From Bacillota bacterium (GTDB lineage: Bacteria; Bacillota; UBA4882; UBA8346): a stretch of DNA of 64,000 nucleotides. Within the stretch, counting starts at the first letter, position 1. Every line of letters begins with the position of its first letter. Of the stretch, positions 6,529 to 14,708 are shown one piece after another. The translations under genes and the position numbers were made by a program. The stretch lies in contig JAEWZY010000012.1 in the NCBI GenBank assembly GCA_023394955.1, forward strand, positions 1 through 64,000, written 5' to 3'. Below the pieces are notes generated by a model. That model ran no database searches. It saw only the letters and a program-made list of their open reading frames with translations, and was not told the origin of the DNA.

Positions 6529-6691
6529 TTACGGTTCCCCCTTCTTTAAATTTTTGGAAAAAACTACGAATAGTATCTTTTTTTATTAAGCTATCCTTTT
6601 TGATACAACTAACAACCTGGATTAAGCCAAATTAACAAATAACTTTAAATTATTTCATGTTATGTAAAATCAATCAAGGTAACCACCTCCA

Positions 6692-6730
6692 TTTCAAAAA
6701 GCAGTTCGAGATCTCTCTCCAACTGCTTTT
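6692..6730 (-). terminator. Intrinsic terminator upstream of regulator operon
   Basis: Perfect 10-bp stem AAAAGCAGTT/AACTGCTTTT (6697-6706 and 6721-6730). On the minus strand it is followed by a short T run. It insulates the regulator genes from upstream transcription. A strong GGAGGTGG follows it but leads only to a five-codon frame. Confidence 0.6.
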
Positions 6731-6927
6731 CAGATGAAAAAACGGTAATTTCATAGAAATTCCGTTATTCACTTTCAAAAGATTATATTTTTTGACATAA
6801 TTTGGATAATTAAATCTTTTATTACATTCGACATATAGCTGATAATTCTTGAACGAATTTACTCTAAATTAGTATCAATTAATCATTATTCTTACCTGAT
6901 ACAAATACCAATATAGATGGCAAAAAC

Positions 6928-6960
6928 AAAAAGAGCGCTGAACTAATAAGCGCTCTTTAA
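6928..6960 (-). terminator. Intrinsic terminator after the 7.0-kb secreted protein gene
   Basis: Perfect 10-bp stem AAAGAGCGCT/AGCGCTCTTT with a 9-nt loop. On the minus strand it is followed by TTGTTTTTG, so it ends transcripts from 7524. Confidence 0.75.
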
Positions 6961-7059
6961 AATAAAATTGTATAATACTATACTAACACTTTTTTGGAAA
7001 ATTTTTACGTCAATTTTGCGGAATTAAAAATTCTTTATTTCTCATTCCTACTTGGCTCC

Positions 7060-7524
7060 CTAAACCTCCAGATCCGCGCCGGCATAGGCAGCCTCTTGAT
7101 CACTTAGGATCGTAACCCGCGCCCCCCTCAACCTCCGATCCAGTTCCTGTCCGGAGGGGGAACTCCGGACCAGCCTCTCTTCATTCCGGTTATAGAGAGC
7201 TTCATTGATGATACTGCTTTTATTCAGGGAAATTGTCCGGGCTGCCAAGCCCCTGGCCCGTAAGGAATGGTAACCGGCATTGGCATAATCGCCCTGGCTA
7301 AATAATTGCCGCGCAAAAGTCTGATGACCTAAGGTTAATCCCAAACCGTCATACTTTTTTCCTTCGGCGGCAAACCGCTGGGCGGTTCTGATGATCGCCG
7401 CCGACCGGTTGATAACACTACCGGCTTCAGCTTTACTCATTTGCGGGGATTCCCCGAAAATAGCCGGAAGGCCGGTTATGACAAAAACCATGCCCACTGC
7501 GATTAGATAATTTACCTTTTTCAT
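7060..7524 (-). CDS. Small secreted protein of unknown function
   Basis: 154 residues from the ATG at 7524, with a GGAG about 11 bases upstream; a GTG at 7536 is the alternative start. The N-terminus MKKVNYLIAVGMVFVITGLP is a signal peptide or anchor. The rest is soluble, alanine- and arginine-rich, with SVINRSAAIIRTAQRFAAEGKKYDG and GDYANAGYHSLRARGLAARTI, which looks helical and TPR-like. I recognise no family. It lies 84 bases downstream of the histidine kinase gene and could be cotranscribed with the two-component system, or regulated by it. Confidence 0.6.
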   Translation of the reverse strand: MKKVNYLIAVGMVFVITGLPAIFGESPQMSKAEAGSVINRSAAIIRTAQRFAAEGKKYDGLGLTLGHQTFARQLFSQGDYANAGYHSLRARGLAARTISLNKSSIINEALYNRNEERLVRSSPSGQELDRRLRGARVTILSDQEAAYAGADLEV

Positions 7525-7608
7525 TTTTTCGCACACTCCATTAATAAGGTTAGCGCTTGAATAAGAATAACATTCAAATCTAAAATAAAAATAAAGATTG
7601 CTAAAACT

Positions 7609-8946
7609 TCAAGCTTTCTTTAGAGGCAGGGAAAAACCGATCCCTAGTCCCCCTTGACTATTTGAATAGGCCCGGATGCTTCCTCCATGATTTTCGATGA
7701 TCCTTTGGCAAATAGCGAGCCCAAGGCCGCTGCCGCCCTTGGCCCGGGACCGGGATTTATCAAGCCGGTAAAACTTATCAAAGATCGAGGCCAGTTCCTG
7801 CTCCGGCACTCCGGAACCGTCGTCCTCCACCGTGAACCAAGCGTAACCGTCCTTGGACATACATTGCATATTAATTTTATGCAAATTAATCCCATGTTTC
7901 AAGGAATTATTGATCAAATTGGCGAAAACCCGCCTTATTTTACGGCGATCGATATTTACCCAAAGGTTTTTTTCAAGATCAAATTGGCAGTTAAAATTGA
8001 TATTTTCGGCTTCCAATTCGCACCGATATTCATCGGCCAGTTCTTCGCAGAGTTTTTCGAGATTAACGTCTTCTTTATCGCCATTCATTTCATTGAGATC
8101 ACTCAAAGCATAGTCGTTAAACTCTTCAATCAGTTTTTGAATATCCCGGGCTTTTTGAAAGATAATCCGGTGATATTCAGCTTGTCTATCTTCCGGTAGC
8201 TTCCGCGAGAGCAGTCTTTCTAAAAAACCAACAATCGAAGTCAATGGGGTCTTCAGATCGTGGGAAATCGAAGCGATCATCTCATTCTGCTGCCGGTGGG
8301 AGGCTGCCAGCCTTTGTTGCATCTCACTGAACTTCCTGGTTAAATCGCCCAGCTCGTCCAGTCTTTTTTCGCTCCCAAGCTTAACTGGGCCTAATGAATT
8401 ACGATAGTTAACCCTCTCCAACCCGTGGTTTAAAGAGGTTAACGGCCGAACCAAAGAAAAATGCAAGTAAATAATTAATAATCCGCTAAAAATGAATATC
8501 AAAATCAAAGCGAGCATCCCGATTTTGCGGATGGAATTCAACCGGCTAAAACTTCCAACCGAAAAGGGAACGGTCAATTCAACTACATAAATAGCGTCAC
8601 GGCTAACCACGGTAAAACTCTTTAATTCCAGGCTCAAACCGAGGCTCTTGCGCTGGTCGGCCACCCAAATCCGGTTACCATCCACATCATAGACTGTAAT
8701 TTTTAAATCTCTCCGTAACGATTCCTTATCTAAATAAGCGGCGATTTTATGACGGTCCGGGTAGTATTCTTTAATACGGGCGGAGATAACTTCGTTTATC
8801 TCATAGAGATGGTCCTTGAATACGTCAAAATCCCGCCCCAGGTTATCCATGAGAAACAGGCGGTAATAAAGGATGAGTAACAAAATTAATAAAAAAAAGC
8901 CGCAAAAGATAACTAACGGCAGTTTATAACGAAGACTGACTTTCAA
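7609..8946 (-). CDS. Membrane sensor histidine kinase
   Basis: 445 residues. Membrane segments near residues 9-28 and 143-164 flank a short extracytoplasmic sensor, then a HAMP linker (about 165-218). The phosphoacceptor His is in SHDLKTPLTSIVGF. The ATP-binding domain has NLINNSLKHG (N box), VEDDGSGVPE (G1) and GGSGLGLAIC (G2). The TTG start overlaps the regulator stop as TTGA, showing tight coupling. It should phosphorylate the OmpR-type regulator upstream in response to an envelope signal that is not identifiable here. Confidence 0.95.
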   Translation of the reverse strand: MKVSLRYKLPLVIFCGFFLLILLLILYYRLFLMDNLGRDFDVFKDHLYEINEVISARIKEYYPDRHKIAAYLDKESLRRDLKITVYDVDGNRIWVADQRKSLGLSLELKSFTVVSRDAIYVVELTVPFSVGSFSRLNSIRKIGMLALILIFIFSGLLIIYLHFSLVRPLTSLNHGLERVNYRNSLGPVKLGSEKRLDELGDLTRKFSEMQQRLAASHRQQNEMIASISHDLKTPLTSIVGFLERLLSRKLPEDRQAEYHRIIFQKARDIQKLIEEFNDYALSDLNEMNGDKEDVNLEKLCEELADEYRCELEAENINFNCQFDLEKNLWVNIDRRKIRRVFANLINNSLKHGINLHKINMQCMSKDGYAWFTVEDDGSGVPEQELASIFDKFYRLDKSRSRAKGGSGLGLAICQRIIENHGGSIRAYSNSQGGLGIGFSLPLKKA

Positions 8947-9641
8947 CCTTTTGCTCCCGTGAATTTGTAGCCAATACCCCAGATTGTTTTGATATAATCA
9001 TTTTCCGGGTCGATTTTGTTCCGGAGGTTTTTAATATGAACCGTGACTGTATTTAAGTCGCAATAATCGCTCCCCACGCCCCAAATAGCATCATAAATCT
9101 GTTCTCTGCTTAACACCAGATTTTTATTTTCGATCAAATATAACAGTATTTGAAACTCTTTGGTCGAGAGATTGACCTTGCAGCCGTTTTTAAAGACTTC
9201 ATAGTTTTCCTTAAGAATTGTAACATCATCAAAGCTGAAACTGGGATCGTCTTTTACAGTTTTATTGCTCCGTTCTTCCCGGCGTAAATGTGCCTTGACT
9301 CTGGCCACCAACTCGTTGACACTGAAAGGCTTGGTTAAATAGTCGTCGGCGCCGACTTCCAAACCGACCACTTTGTCGATCTCCCGCCCCTTGGCGCTCA
9401 GCAAGATAATGGGAACCCCAATCCGGTTACGGACCTTCCGGCAAACCTCCAACCCGTCCATCTCAGGCATCATTACATCTAAAATCATCAATGAAACAGC
9501 CGCTTGTTCCAAATGCTCCAAGACTTGTTTTCCATTATAAGCGGGCAAAATTTGATAACCCTCGTCTGCGAGGCTATCGCAGATTAACCGGACGATCTCC
9601 CGGTCGTCGTCGGCCACTAAAATTTTAGATGAAACACTCAT
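8943..9641 (-). CDS. OmpR/PhoB-family response regulator
   Basis: 232 residues. Receiver domain with acidic pocket ADDDRE, phospho-acceptor Asp in LILDVMMPEMDG and the switch Lys in LTKPFS. The C-terminal winged helix has NLSTKEFQILLYLIENKNLVLSREQI and TVTVHIKNLRNKID. ATG at 9641 behind AGGAAG at seven bases. It forms an operon with the histidine kinase through a 4-base overlap. Targets are unknown. Confidence 0.95.
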   Translation of the reverse strand: MSVSSKILVADDDREIVRLICDSLADEGYQILPAYNGKQVLEHLEQAAVSLMILDVMMPEMDGLEVCRKVRNRIGVPIILLSAKGREIDKVVGLEVGADDYLTKPFSVNELVARVKAHLRREERSNKTVKDDPSFSFDDVTILKENYEVFKNGCKVNLSTKEFQILLYLIENKNLVLSREQIYDAIWGVGSDYCDLNTVTVHIKNLRNKIDPENDYIKTIWGIGYKFTGAKG

Positions 9642-9721
9642 AATCCATCTTCCTTACTTTATTAAAATAAGCTCCTGACACATTCTCTAGGTAATTGAAT
9701 TCGGGATATTTTTAGGAAATC

Positions 9722-10222
9722 CTACTGTAAAGCAGCGGGATTAAAAGACTGTAAATACTCGCGAATAACCCCGACCACCAACCGGTGATCTTCTTCTTGA
9801 GGTAACCCGGAAACTGTAATGGTCCCGACTATTCCCACATTTTTAACGACTAATGGGAAAGAACCACCGTGGGCCGAATATTGATAAGGGTCTACGAAAT
9901 ACCTTTCTTCAATGGACTTCCCTGACTTCGCAAGCAATAAACCAACATGGTAAGAACTCTTATTAAATCGCTTAACCACATTTTTCTTCCGGATAATCCA
10001 TTGATCATTATCAGGGGTAGTTCCCTCCATGGCGTAATGAAATAACTGTTGCCCATGGCGCTCGATGTTGATGGTAACCCTTTTCCGCTCTTGCCTTGCA
10101 GTTTCAAATATTAACAGTCCAAGCTCCAAAGCGGTTTCATTGGTAAACCAATCAAATTGCAACTCCGCTTCTTCCTGTTCCAGTTCAGCCAATTGTTCAT
10201 CAAGATTAAGCTCTTTTGCCAT
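9722..10222 (-). CDS. UPF0303 / heme-degrading-domain-like protein
   Basis: 166 residues with the GlcG/HbpS-like fold (PF03928 group): LGLLIFETARQERKRVTINIERHGQQLFHYAMEG, then KRFNKSSYHVGLLLAKSGKSIEERYFVDPYQYSAHGGSFPLVVKNVGIVGTITVSGLPQEEDH. This matches the UPF0303 subfamily. The biochemical role is not established; members of the wider fold bind small molecules or heme. ATG at 10222 with GGAAG seven bases upstream. It starts 60 bases after the nrdJ stop on the same strand and may share its transcript. Confidence 0.8.
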   Translation of the reverse strand: MAKELNLDEQLAELEQEEAELQFDWFTNETALELGLLIFETARQERKRVTINIERHGQQLFHYAMEGTTPDNDQWIIRKKNVVKRFNKSSYHVGLLLAKSGKSIEERYFVDPYQYSAHGGSFPLVVKNVGIVGTITVSGLPQEEDHRLVVGVIREYLQSFNPAALQ

Positions 10223-10282
10223 TAAAATCTTCCTTTCAAGAAATCATTCAATACTCGTACCTCATGCCTTTTGCCTTAATTA

Positions 10283-13200
10283 TCAACACTCGGAATGCCC
10301 GCAAGCGATGCACTTGGCGCAGCCCTCGAAATAGCCAAAAGTATACATTCCACAAGCCGGGCAAAGATTATACCGGATCTTACCGTTCTTGGACTTCCCC
10401 GTTTCCCGGCTCAATTGCGTCGCCGGAGCCAACTCCGCTAATCCTAATTCCAATTGAGGCGCGCCTTCCGGTTGGGTCTCACTGTTCTTGCTCAGATTAC
10501 TTAAATATTCGCTTAAAAACTGGCCGATGGCGTCCGGCACCGAGCGGACCCGGTTGGGACCAAACCCCACAAACCGGCTCCCGCCAATCCCCAACAACTC
10601 CTCGGCCACCGCGTCCGGGTCCACCCCACAACGAAACGCCAGTGAAATTAACCTGGCTATCGCTTCGGTAAACGCGGAAATATCGCTACCGGCCTTGCCG
10701 ATTTGGGCGAACAATTCAAAGGGATGTGTTTCATACAAATTTAAAGTGAGATATAAATTCCCTTCGGGAGTCTGCCGGCCATCGGTAATCCCGGTCAGGC
10801 GTTTCGGCCGTTTCACCGGTAAAATATGGCCCCACTCACCGTAGAAAAGATGGGAATCGCCTGAAGCCACGCGGCCCTCGGCTGTTTGCTCCATTTTTTG
10901 CATAGGTTGATTGTCAAGGCTCCCGTCCCGGTAAACAGTCAGTCCTTTACAGCCCAACTTATAAGCGAGTAAATAGGCCTCGGCTATTTTATCCGGAGTC
11001 GCCTCCCTAGAAAAGTTAATCGTTTTGGAGACCGCGTTATCGGTGTATTTCTGGAAAGCGGCCTGCATCCGGATATGCCACTCCGGCTCGATATCGTGAG
11101 CCGTTACAAAGACTTGACGCCATTTTTCCGGAATACTTTCGATCCCCGACAAGCTCCCGCGTTCAGCCACTTCTTTGATTAATTCCTCACTATAAAAGCC
11201 CTCTTGTTTGGCGATGGTTTCAAAGATCCGATTCACCTCAATCAAGCGGTCGTTATCCATAATCTGCCGGACAAAGGCCAAACTAAAGAGGGGTTCGATG
11301 CCGCCGCTAGTGTCGCAGATAATACTGATTGTTCCGGTCGGAGCAATGGTGCTAGTTGTAGCGTTACGCAATTTAACGCTTTTCTTTTGATCATAAATAC
11401 TCCCTTTGAAATTAGGGAATGCTCCCCGGGTTTTAGCCAGTTCAGCCGAGGCTTTTTTAGACTCGCCGTCAATAAAGGCCATTATTTCTTCGGCAAGTTT
11501 GAGCGCCGACTCGGAATTGTAGGCGATTCGCAAAATGTATAACAAATCCGCCCAGCCCATTACACCCAAACCGATCTTACGATTGCCCTTGCTCATCTTC
11601 TCAATCTGCTCAACCGGGTAACGATTGGTCTCAATAACGTTATCCAGAAAACGAACGGCCAAATGAACAGTCCCGCGAAGCTCGTCCCAATCAAATTCCA
11701 TTTTTTCGCCGTCGCTTTCTTTAACCAGCGCCGCTAAATTAATCGAACCCAAGTTACAAGATTCATACGGCAATAAAGGCTGTTCACCGCAATTGTGCAC
11801 ATAAATCCCATTGGCGTCGAAGGCGTTTATTCCAGGAACCTGAATATCATAGACTTCCTTATCTCCAGCTCCGGTAATGCTTGCAATGGCGGCTATAAAG
11901 CGCTCGCGGTTCAAAGCCCTTTGGTAGCTTTCCAAGCCCCGGACGAGACGGTCCTGTTTTTTGATGTCGCTAAAACCGATTAGCTCCAAAAAAACAAGTA
12001 AGTTATCTTGGGTTATAACCAATTCATGTCCGCTTTTAACGGGGTAATCCTTAGATCCTCCCTTTCCATCGGGCATCGACTTTGTCCCGTCGTTTCGCTT
12101 CCGGTTTTGATAAACAGTCGCCGCTATCCCTAATCGAAGCAGCATCCGTTGAACCCTTTGCAAACATTCGAAATCATTTTGCCAGAGCCGGATTGAAAGT
12201 CCTTTCCGGTGATTTCCAACCACCGTCCCATCCGTATCGAATAATCCCCGTAAAAAGCCTCTGTAAAAATGAAACCCGGTTTTTTCGATAGCATCGGTGA
12301 TCTTCTTTTTTCCCGGAACAATATTATATCGGGCGGCCAGATCACGCAGCGCGGCGATGCGCATCCGGTTTTCTTTCCGATCACTAATCATGGTCTGAAA
12401 TCCTTTAAAGTCACAACGGTGAGATAAGGTAGCAGCAGCCTCGCCGACAGCCTTCATCAAAGACTCGGCCTCCTCATTATCACCCCAGACGCAGATCACC
12501 CCGCCTTCATTCTTAAGCGTCCCGTCGCCGATCAAGAATCCCAGCAAGTAGCCTTCATTAAAACAGCCCTTACCTTGCCATTGAATACCTCTGTTATTGG
12601 ACAAAAGCACCTTATCCCCTACTTTAAGCTCGCCTGCCGCCTTCCATTCTTCCGCTATTCCGTATCGGGTCAGCTTCGCGGCCACCCTCACGGCATGATC
12701 TTCCGTCAGAGCCAATTCATAACCTCTGTCGGTACGCAATTGAATGACTCTTTTGGTCCCGGTTTTAAAGAAACCTTTTTGGTCCGACTTATGAAATGCT
12801 CCATTCAACGCCAAATAAACCTGCCTTCCCAAAATATCCTCTATTTGGTTAGGACCGTCGCCTGTCAAAATCCATGTGTACCCCGGCAAGCAAGGATTAG
12901 TGCTTTCGATGCTCCCCATCCGGGGAGTGGGATTAGCTTCATTCATCCGATCAATAAAGATGACGCCCGGTTCCCCACCTTCCCAAGCTGATAAAACGAT
13001 CTTTTCAAAAACCTCTCGGGCGGACAGCTTGCCAACCGGTTGTTTGGTGCGAGGGTTCAATAAGTAGTAGTCCTCGCCTTTTTCCAGAGCTTCCATGAAG
13101 GTATCGGTGAGCGCTACGGAAAGATTGAAGTTGGCTATTTCTCCTTTTACCTTTTTGGCATCAATAAACCCCAGAATATCAGGGTGGTCAACCCGTAAAA

Positions 13201-13705
13201 TACCCATATTGGCGCCGCGCCTGGTTCCTCCTTGCTTCACCGCCTCGGTGCTGGCGTTATATACTTTTAAAAAGGAGAGAGGACCACTGGCGACTCCGCC
13301 GGTACTCCCAACTTGATCGCTCTTTGGCCGGATTCGGGAGAAACTAAACCCGGTTCCGCCGCCGCTTTTATGGATTAATGCCGCAATCTTCAAAGATTCA
13401 AAGATACTTTCCATTGAATCCTCGATTGGCAACACGAAACAGGCGGAAAGTTGGCCCAACTCGCGTCCGGCATTCATTAGCGTCGGTGAATTGGGCATGA
13501 ATTTCTTTTGGTCCATTATCTTAAAGAACGATTCCGCTAATTCCTTAGTTGCGGTTTCCCCGGCCCCAAAGGCAGTTGTTTCGATGGCCGCGATACTCTC
13601 CGCTACCCGTCGTAATAAATCTTCGGGCGTTTCAATTACTTGACCGTCTTCTTTCCGCAGATAGCGCCTGTCTAAAACCGCCCTAGCATTAGCAGAAATC
13701 TCCAT
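10283..13705 (-). CDS. nrdJ: B12-dependent ribonucleotide reductase (class II) with intein
   Basis: 1140 residues from the ATG at 13705 (a GTG at 13711 is also possible; GGAGG lies upstream of both). The extein, about 773 residues, has GRELGQLSACFVLP with one redox cysteine, PYESCNLGSINLA with the active-site Cys region, and TTSTIAPTGTISIICDTSGGIEP. The C-terminus carries CPACG...CAKCIACGHSEC, a zinc-ribbon-like cysteine cluster typical of NrdJ. It makes deoxyribonucleotides with adenosylcobalamin and needs no oxygen. A 367-residue intein interrupts it immediately before the conserved CGEQPL motif. Full activity would need protein splicing. Confidence 0.95.
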   Translation of the reverse strand: MEISANARAVLDRRYLRKEDGQVIETPEDLLRRVAESIAAIETTAFGAGETATKELAESFFKIMDQKKFMPNSPTLMNAGRELGQLSACFVLPIEDSMESIFESLKIAALIHKSGGGTGFSFSRIRPKSDQVGSTGGVASGPLSFLKVYNASTEAVKQGGTRRGANMGILRVDHPDILGFIDAKKVKGEIANFNLSVALTDTFMEALEKGEDYYLLNPRTKQPVGKLSAREVFEKIVLSAWEGGEPGVIFIDRMNEANPTPRMGSIESTNPCLPGYTWILTGDGPNQIEDILGRQVYLALNGAFHKSDQKGFFKTGTKRVIQLRTDRGYELALTEDHAVRVAAKLTRYGIAEEWKAAGELKVGDKVLLSNNRGIQWQGKGCFNEGYLLGFLIGDGTLKNEGGVICVWGDNEEAESLMKAVGEAAATLSHRCDFKGFQTMISDRKENRMRIAALRDLAARYNIVPGKKKITDAIEKTGFHFYRGFLRGLFDTDGTVVGNHRKGLSIRLWQNDFECLQRVQRMLLRLGIAATVYQNRKRNDGTKSMPDGKGGSKDYPVKSGHELVITQDNLLVFLELIGFSDIKKQDRLVRGLESYQRALNRERFIAAIASITGAGDKEVYDIQVPGINAFDANGIYVHNCGEQPLLPYESCNLGSINLAALVKESDGEKMEFDWDELRGTVHLAVRFLDNVIETNRYPVEQIEKMSKGNRKIGLGVMGWADLLYILRIAYNSESALKLAEEIMAFIDGESKKASAELAKTRGAFPNFKGSIYDQKKSVKLRNATTSTIAPTGTISIICDTSGGIEPLFSLAFVRQIMDNDRLIEVNRIFETIAKQEGFYSEELIKEVAERGSLSGIESIPEKWRQVFVTAHDIEPEWHIRMQAAFQKYTDNAVSKTINFSREATPDKIAEAYLLAYKLGCKGLTVYRDGSLDNQPMQKMEQTAEGRVASGDSHLFYGEWGHILPVKRPKRLTGITDGRQTPEGNLYLTLNLYETHPFELFAQIGKAGSDISAFTEAIARLISLAFRCGVDPDAVAEELLGIGGSRFVGFGPNRVRSVPDAIGQFLSEYLSNLSKNSETQPEGAPQLELGLAELAPATQLSRETGKSKNGKIRYNLCPACGMYTFGYFEGCAKCIACGHSEC
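11792..12892 (-). other. LAGLIDADG intein inside NrdJ
   Basis: 367 in-frame residues begin with Cys (CLPGYTWILTGDG) after extein STNP and end with GIYVHN before extein Cys (CGEQPL). Splicing block B is YELALTEDHAVRV. Two endonuclease motifs, LLGFLIGDGTL and FLRGLFDTDGTV, keep both acidic residues. The terminal block is VYDIQVPGINAFDANGIYVHN. All splicing residues (Cys1, block B His, penultimate His, Asn, +1 Cys) are present, so splicing and probably homing activity are expected. Confidence 0.95.
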
Positions 13706-13869
13706 TACCACCGTTCCTCCTTGGTACTATATATAGTTGTTGTTAATATTTTATAATACAACATATAGTTTGTCCAACCAATTCTTGTCATTTTTTCGGC
13801 GAATTATTGGACTATAGATCAAAAAATCACTCATTCTTGGATATATCCTTTGTTTAATGATTTAACCCT

Positions 13870-13896
13870 AACAAAAAAAGGCCAATGGGCCTTTTT
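13870..13896 (-). terminator. Intrinsic terminator after SPOR-domain gene
   Basis: On the minus strand AAAAAGGCC pairs with GGCCTTTTT around a CATT loop, followed by more T residues. It lies about 30 bases past the stop at 13926. Confidence 0.8.
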
Positions 13897-13925
13897 ATGC
13901 TTCTCTTTTTCGTTTGGCGTACTTT

Positions 13926-14423
13926 TTAATTCTGATCGATAAAAGCTTTATAACCCTTTCCAGCCAATTCGGACTTGAGACGTTCCGCATTGGTTTGAGA
14001 TCCAAAAGCCCCAACTTGCACCGCAAATGGAGGGTTATTACCGACATATACCGGGTATCCTAAAGACTCCAATTGCTCGGAGGCAGCCAAGGCGTCTTTG
14101 CGATTGGAATAAGGACCCACCCTGACCTTGTATTTAACTGTTATAGATGGAGTAATCGGAATCGCGGTCTCGGTTAAATTAAGACTGGGGTCCTCAGAAA
14201 CCTGGCTAGAGTTGAAATCTAGTTCATCCGACAAATCAACCGGTTTTAAAGAACTGCTTTCCGAACCCACCGGGGCGCCGGGCTGGTCCTTAACCCATCC
14301 CTCGAAGAGGAGCCCGAAAACAACTCCCAAAGAGATTGCCAAAAATGAAAAAAAGATCAGACCGGCAGTTTTGGATAATAAATTTGTTACTGTTTTTAAT
14401 CCTTTATGCTCCAATGAACGCAC
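13926..14423 (-). CDS. SPOR-domain membrane protein
   Basis: About 162-165 residues. The start is GTG 14423 or, with better spacing from the G-rich site, TTG 14414. One membrane segment (GLIFFSFLAISLGVVFGLLFEG) is followed by a low-complexity linker and a C-terminal SPOR domain (KYKVRVGPYSNRKDALAASEQLESLGYPVYV, then FAVQVGAFGSQTNAERLKSELAGKGYKAFI). SPOR domains bind denuded glycan strands at division or spore septa, so the protein probably acts in cell envelope maturation. Monocistronic, with its own terminator. Confidence 0.85.
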   Translation of the reverse strand: MRSLEHKGLKTVTNLLSKTAGLIFFSFLAISLGVVFGLLFEGWVKDQPGAPVGSESSSLKPVDLSDELDFNSSQVSEDPSLNLTETAIPITPSITVKYKVRVGPYSNRKDALAASEQLESLGYPVYVGNNPPFAVQVGAFGSQTNAERLKSELAGKGYKAFIDQN

Positions 14424-14644
14424 CCCCCTATTAGTATGGACAATTCTCTCAATAAAGGATACTACCGAATCCGAAAAATATTCCTTAGAAATTATAATAT
14501 TTAGGAAGTTTATTCGTTACTTTTAATAATCGGCTCATCCGAAGTTCTCTTCGAGATAACTTATTCAAAGTATATTGTATCAAATTATATTAATCCCGGT
14601 ATTATTTATTTCGGAATTTAAGCATGAAGTATTTAGGTTGATTG

Positions 14645-14673
14645 TTGACAATTACTGGATTGAGGGGTATAAT
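14645..14673 (+). promoter_or_regulatory. Sigma-A promoter of guaB
   Basis: Perfect TTGACA (14645-14650) and TATAAT (14668-14673) separated by 17 bases, with GGGG just before the -10. The guaB start is 36 bases further on, leaving no room for a purine riboswitch. Confidence 0.85.
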
Positions 14674-14708
14674 ATTTAAAATTTTATTCAAAATAAGGAG
14701 GGACCATT

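Larger units (their letters stand above)
6529..7059. other. Gene-free boundary of the tail cluster
   Basis: No supported gene in 531 bases. The region is very AT-rich and holds two terminators (6697-6735 and 6932-6960) and GTATC/GATAC inverted pairs at 6573-6606 and 6872-6902 that resemble the boxes of the two late promoters. No tRNA, integrase or att-like repeat was recognised. Confidence 0.5.

Noticed and set aside
6660..6690. Strong GGAGGTGG site suggesting a leader peptide before the regulators
   Set aside because: It leads only to a TTG-started five-codon frame or to ATG AAA TAA; no convincing peptide.
6529..7059. Prophage attachment site next to the tail cluster
   Set aside because: No tRNA gene, integrase or direct repeat of useful length was found on this side.
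14560..14708. Guanine riboswitch before guaB
   Set aside because: Only about 35 bases separate the promoter from the start codon, too few for a purine aptamer.
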